From: Pseudomonas canadensis
GTDB taxonomy: Bacteria; Pseudomonadota; Gammaproteobacteria; Pseudomonadales; Pseudomonadaceae
DNA: 64,000 nt
Assembly (NCBI RefSeq): GCF_000503215.1
Contig: NZ_AYTD01000014.1
Location: forward strand, 124,001-188,000
Reading direction: 5' to 3'
Both the position numbers and the translations under genes were made by a program. Shown here piece by piece: positions 63,138 to 64,000 of the stretch (within the stretch, counting starts at the first letter, position 1; each line of letters starts with the position of its first letter). The notes beneath the pieces are model-generated. The model searched no databases. It was not told where the DNA came from and was given only the letters and a program-made list of their open reading frames with translations.

Positions 63138-63887
63138 TCAGCGCCGGGTGATGAACCCCGACAACGCCGCAATCGCCTCAGGCGATCTCAAGCGCTGGGT
63201 AAACAGCGCCCCCTCCTCCTCGATCACCTGCCGCAACTGCTCACGATCAACACTTTTCATCAATTGCTTGGTCACCTGCACCGCCCCCGGTGCCAAGGTT
63301 TCGAAGCGCTCGGCCATTTCCCGCGCCTTGGCCAACGCCGTCTCGCCGCTGCCCAACGCCTCGGTGGCAATGCCCCAGGCTGCCGCCTGTTCGCCGGTAA
63401 AGCCCTCGCCCAGCAACAATAATTCCGCAGCCTTTGCGTGCCCCAACAACCTCGGCAGAATCAGGCTCGACCCAAACTCCGGGCACAGCCCCAGGTTGAC
63501 AAACGGCATGCGCAACCGCGCATCGCGGCTGATGTATACCAGATCGCAATGCAGCAACAGGGTTGTCCCGATACCCACCGCAACGCCCGCCACGGCGGCA
63601 ATCACCGGTTTGCGGCAGTTGAGCAGGCTTTTCATGAAATAAAACGGTGGGCTGTCGAGATCGCTGGGCGGCTGTTCGAGAAAATCGCCGATGTCGTTGC
63701 CGGCAGTGAAGCATTCACTGCTGCCCTGGATCAGTACGCAGCGGATGTCCTCATCCGCATCGGCCTGCTCCAGTGCCTCGGCCAATTGCGTGTACATGGC
63801 GCGGGTCAGGGCGTTTTTCTTGTCGGGGCGATTGAGCTGCAAGGTCAGCAACCCGCGTTCGCGGTGTTGCAGGATGGCATCGGTCAT
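63138..63887 (-). CDS. Enoyl-CoA hydratase/isomerase family protein
   Basis: A 249-residue crotonase-fold protein. The family features FTAGNDIGDF (oxyanion-hole region), VAGVAVGIGTTLLLHCDLVY and MPFVNLGLCPEFGSSLILPRLLG are present. Of the two catalytic acids of true hydratases one is visible at PEFGSS, the other is not clear, so the reaction is open. It is adjacent to and convergent with pyk. P. aeruginosa has the same neighbour as I recall. Confidence 0.92.
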   Translation of the reverse strand: MTDAILQHRERGLLTLQLNRPDKKNALTRAMYTQLAEALEQADADEDIRCVLIQGSSECFTAGNDIGDFLEQPPSDLDSPPFYFMKSLLNCRKPVIAAVAGVAVGIGTTLLLHCDLVYISRDARLRMPFVNLGLCPEFGSSLILPRLLGHAKAAELLLLGEGFTGEQAAAWGIATEALGSGETALAKAREMAERFETLAPGAVQVTKQLMKSVDREQLRQVIEEEGALFTQRLRSPEAIAALSGFITRR

Positions 63888-63917
63888 GGCGAATCTAGCG
63901 GCTGTAGAGTTCAGCGC

Positions 63918-64000
63918 TCAACCACGGGGCAGGAACACATCGGCCAGCAGTTGATTACGCGGCAGTCCCGCCAGGAACAGACGCTTGGAAAACGCCTCGA
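63918..64000 (-). CDS. C-terminal end of a probable ferredoxin reductase (partial)
   Basis: An open frame runs from the window end to a stop at 63918-63920 on the minus strand. The 26 visible residues, EAFSKRLFLAGLPRNQLLAD then VFLPRG, resemble the tail of a flavodoxin/ferredoxin-reductase NAD domain (L..xGLP..xL..D.F). In P. aeruginosa I recall a ferredoxin reductase gene upstream of this enoyl-CoA hydratase. The evidence is thin. Confidence 0.5.
   Translation of the reverse strand, partial: EAFSKRLFLAGLPRNQLLADVFLPRG

Overview
The window is a 64 kb piece of chromosome from a gamma-proteobacterium of the genus Pseudomonas, most likely the P. fluorescens group. The reasons are the family-level match of nearly every product to Pseudomonas proteins, the high-GC codon use, the GTAGGAGC-type REP elements, MvaT instead of H-NS, OprL/Pal and OprD-type porins, and gene neighbourhoods that I recall from P. 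aeruginosa (aspS-yebC-ruvCAB-ybgC-tolQRAB-pal-cpoB-queE-queC-tRNA-Lys; porin-HIT-slyX-cold shock-Dps; pyk-enoyl-CoA hydratase). No prophage, insertion sequence, CRISPR array or rRNA was seen. It reads as ordinary core genome with some little-studied modules.

Layout. 1-4016: arginine deiminase pathway (end of arcD, then arcA, arcB, arcC) and a DUF5064 gene; this converts arginine to ornithine, CO2 and ammonia with ATP from carbamoyl phosphate. 4181-11923: a TyrR-like sigma-54 activator (gcsR) and its glycine/serine operon gcvH-gcvP-sdaA-gcvT, with three 18-bp operator-like palindromes and a -24/-12 promoter between them. 12313-17420: cold shock protein, RDD membrane protein, nadA, an unrecognised 524-residue protein and a FadL-type porin. 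17737-19214: tRNA-Lys and the queuosine genes queC and queE. 19379-24774: the Tol-Pal envelope machine. 24914-29974: ruvB, ruvA, ruvC, yebC and aspS. 30082-33181: FmdB zinc ribbon, a ribbon-helix-helix protein, a Dps-like ferritin, a membrane protein fused to a cold-shock domain, slyX and a HIT protein. 34057-38034: OprD-family porin behind a long non-coding leader, MscS channel, YajQ and a PanE-like reductase. 38081-43035: orphan sensor kinase coupled to a cobalamin adenosyltransferase, a Nudix-ThiE fusion and argJ. 43160-48139: secA, a DciA-like protein and a HerA-like ATPase. 48344-53579: dCache chemoreceptor, a 56-residue acidic protein, purU, mvaT and sbcB. 53747-60429: a tightly coupled six-gene operon RDD-SpoIIM-DUF4129-DUF4350-MoxR-DUF58. 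60452-64000: PilZ protein, TPR lipoprotein, pyruvate kinase, an enoyl-CoA hydratase and the tail of a likely ferredoxin reductase.

The best candidates for an undescribed system are the MoxR/DUF58 membrane operon, the membrane-tethered cold-shock-domain protein next to Dps, the 524-residue orphan, and the roughly 0.9-kb leader of the OprD-type porin with three copies of an 11-bp repeat. All functional statements rest on motif reading and family knowledge; no database search was run.
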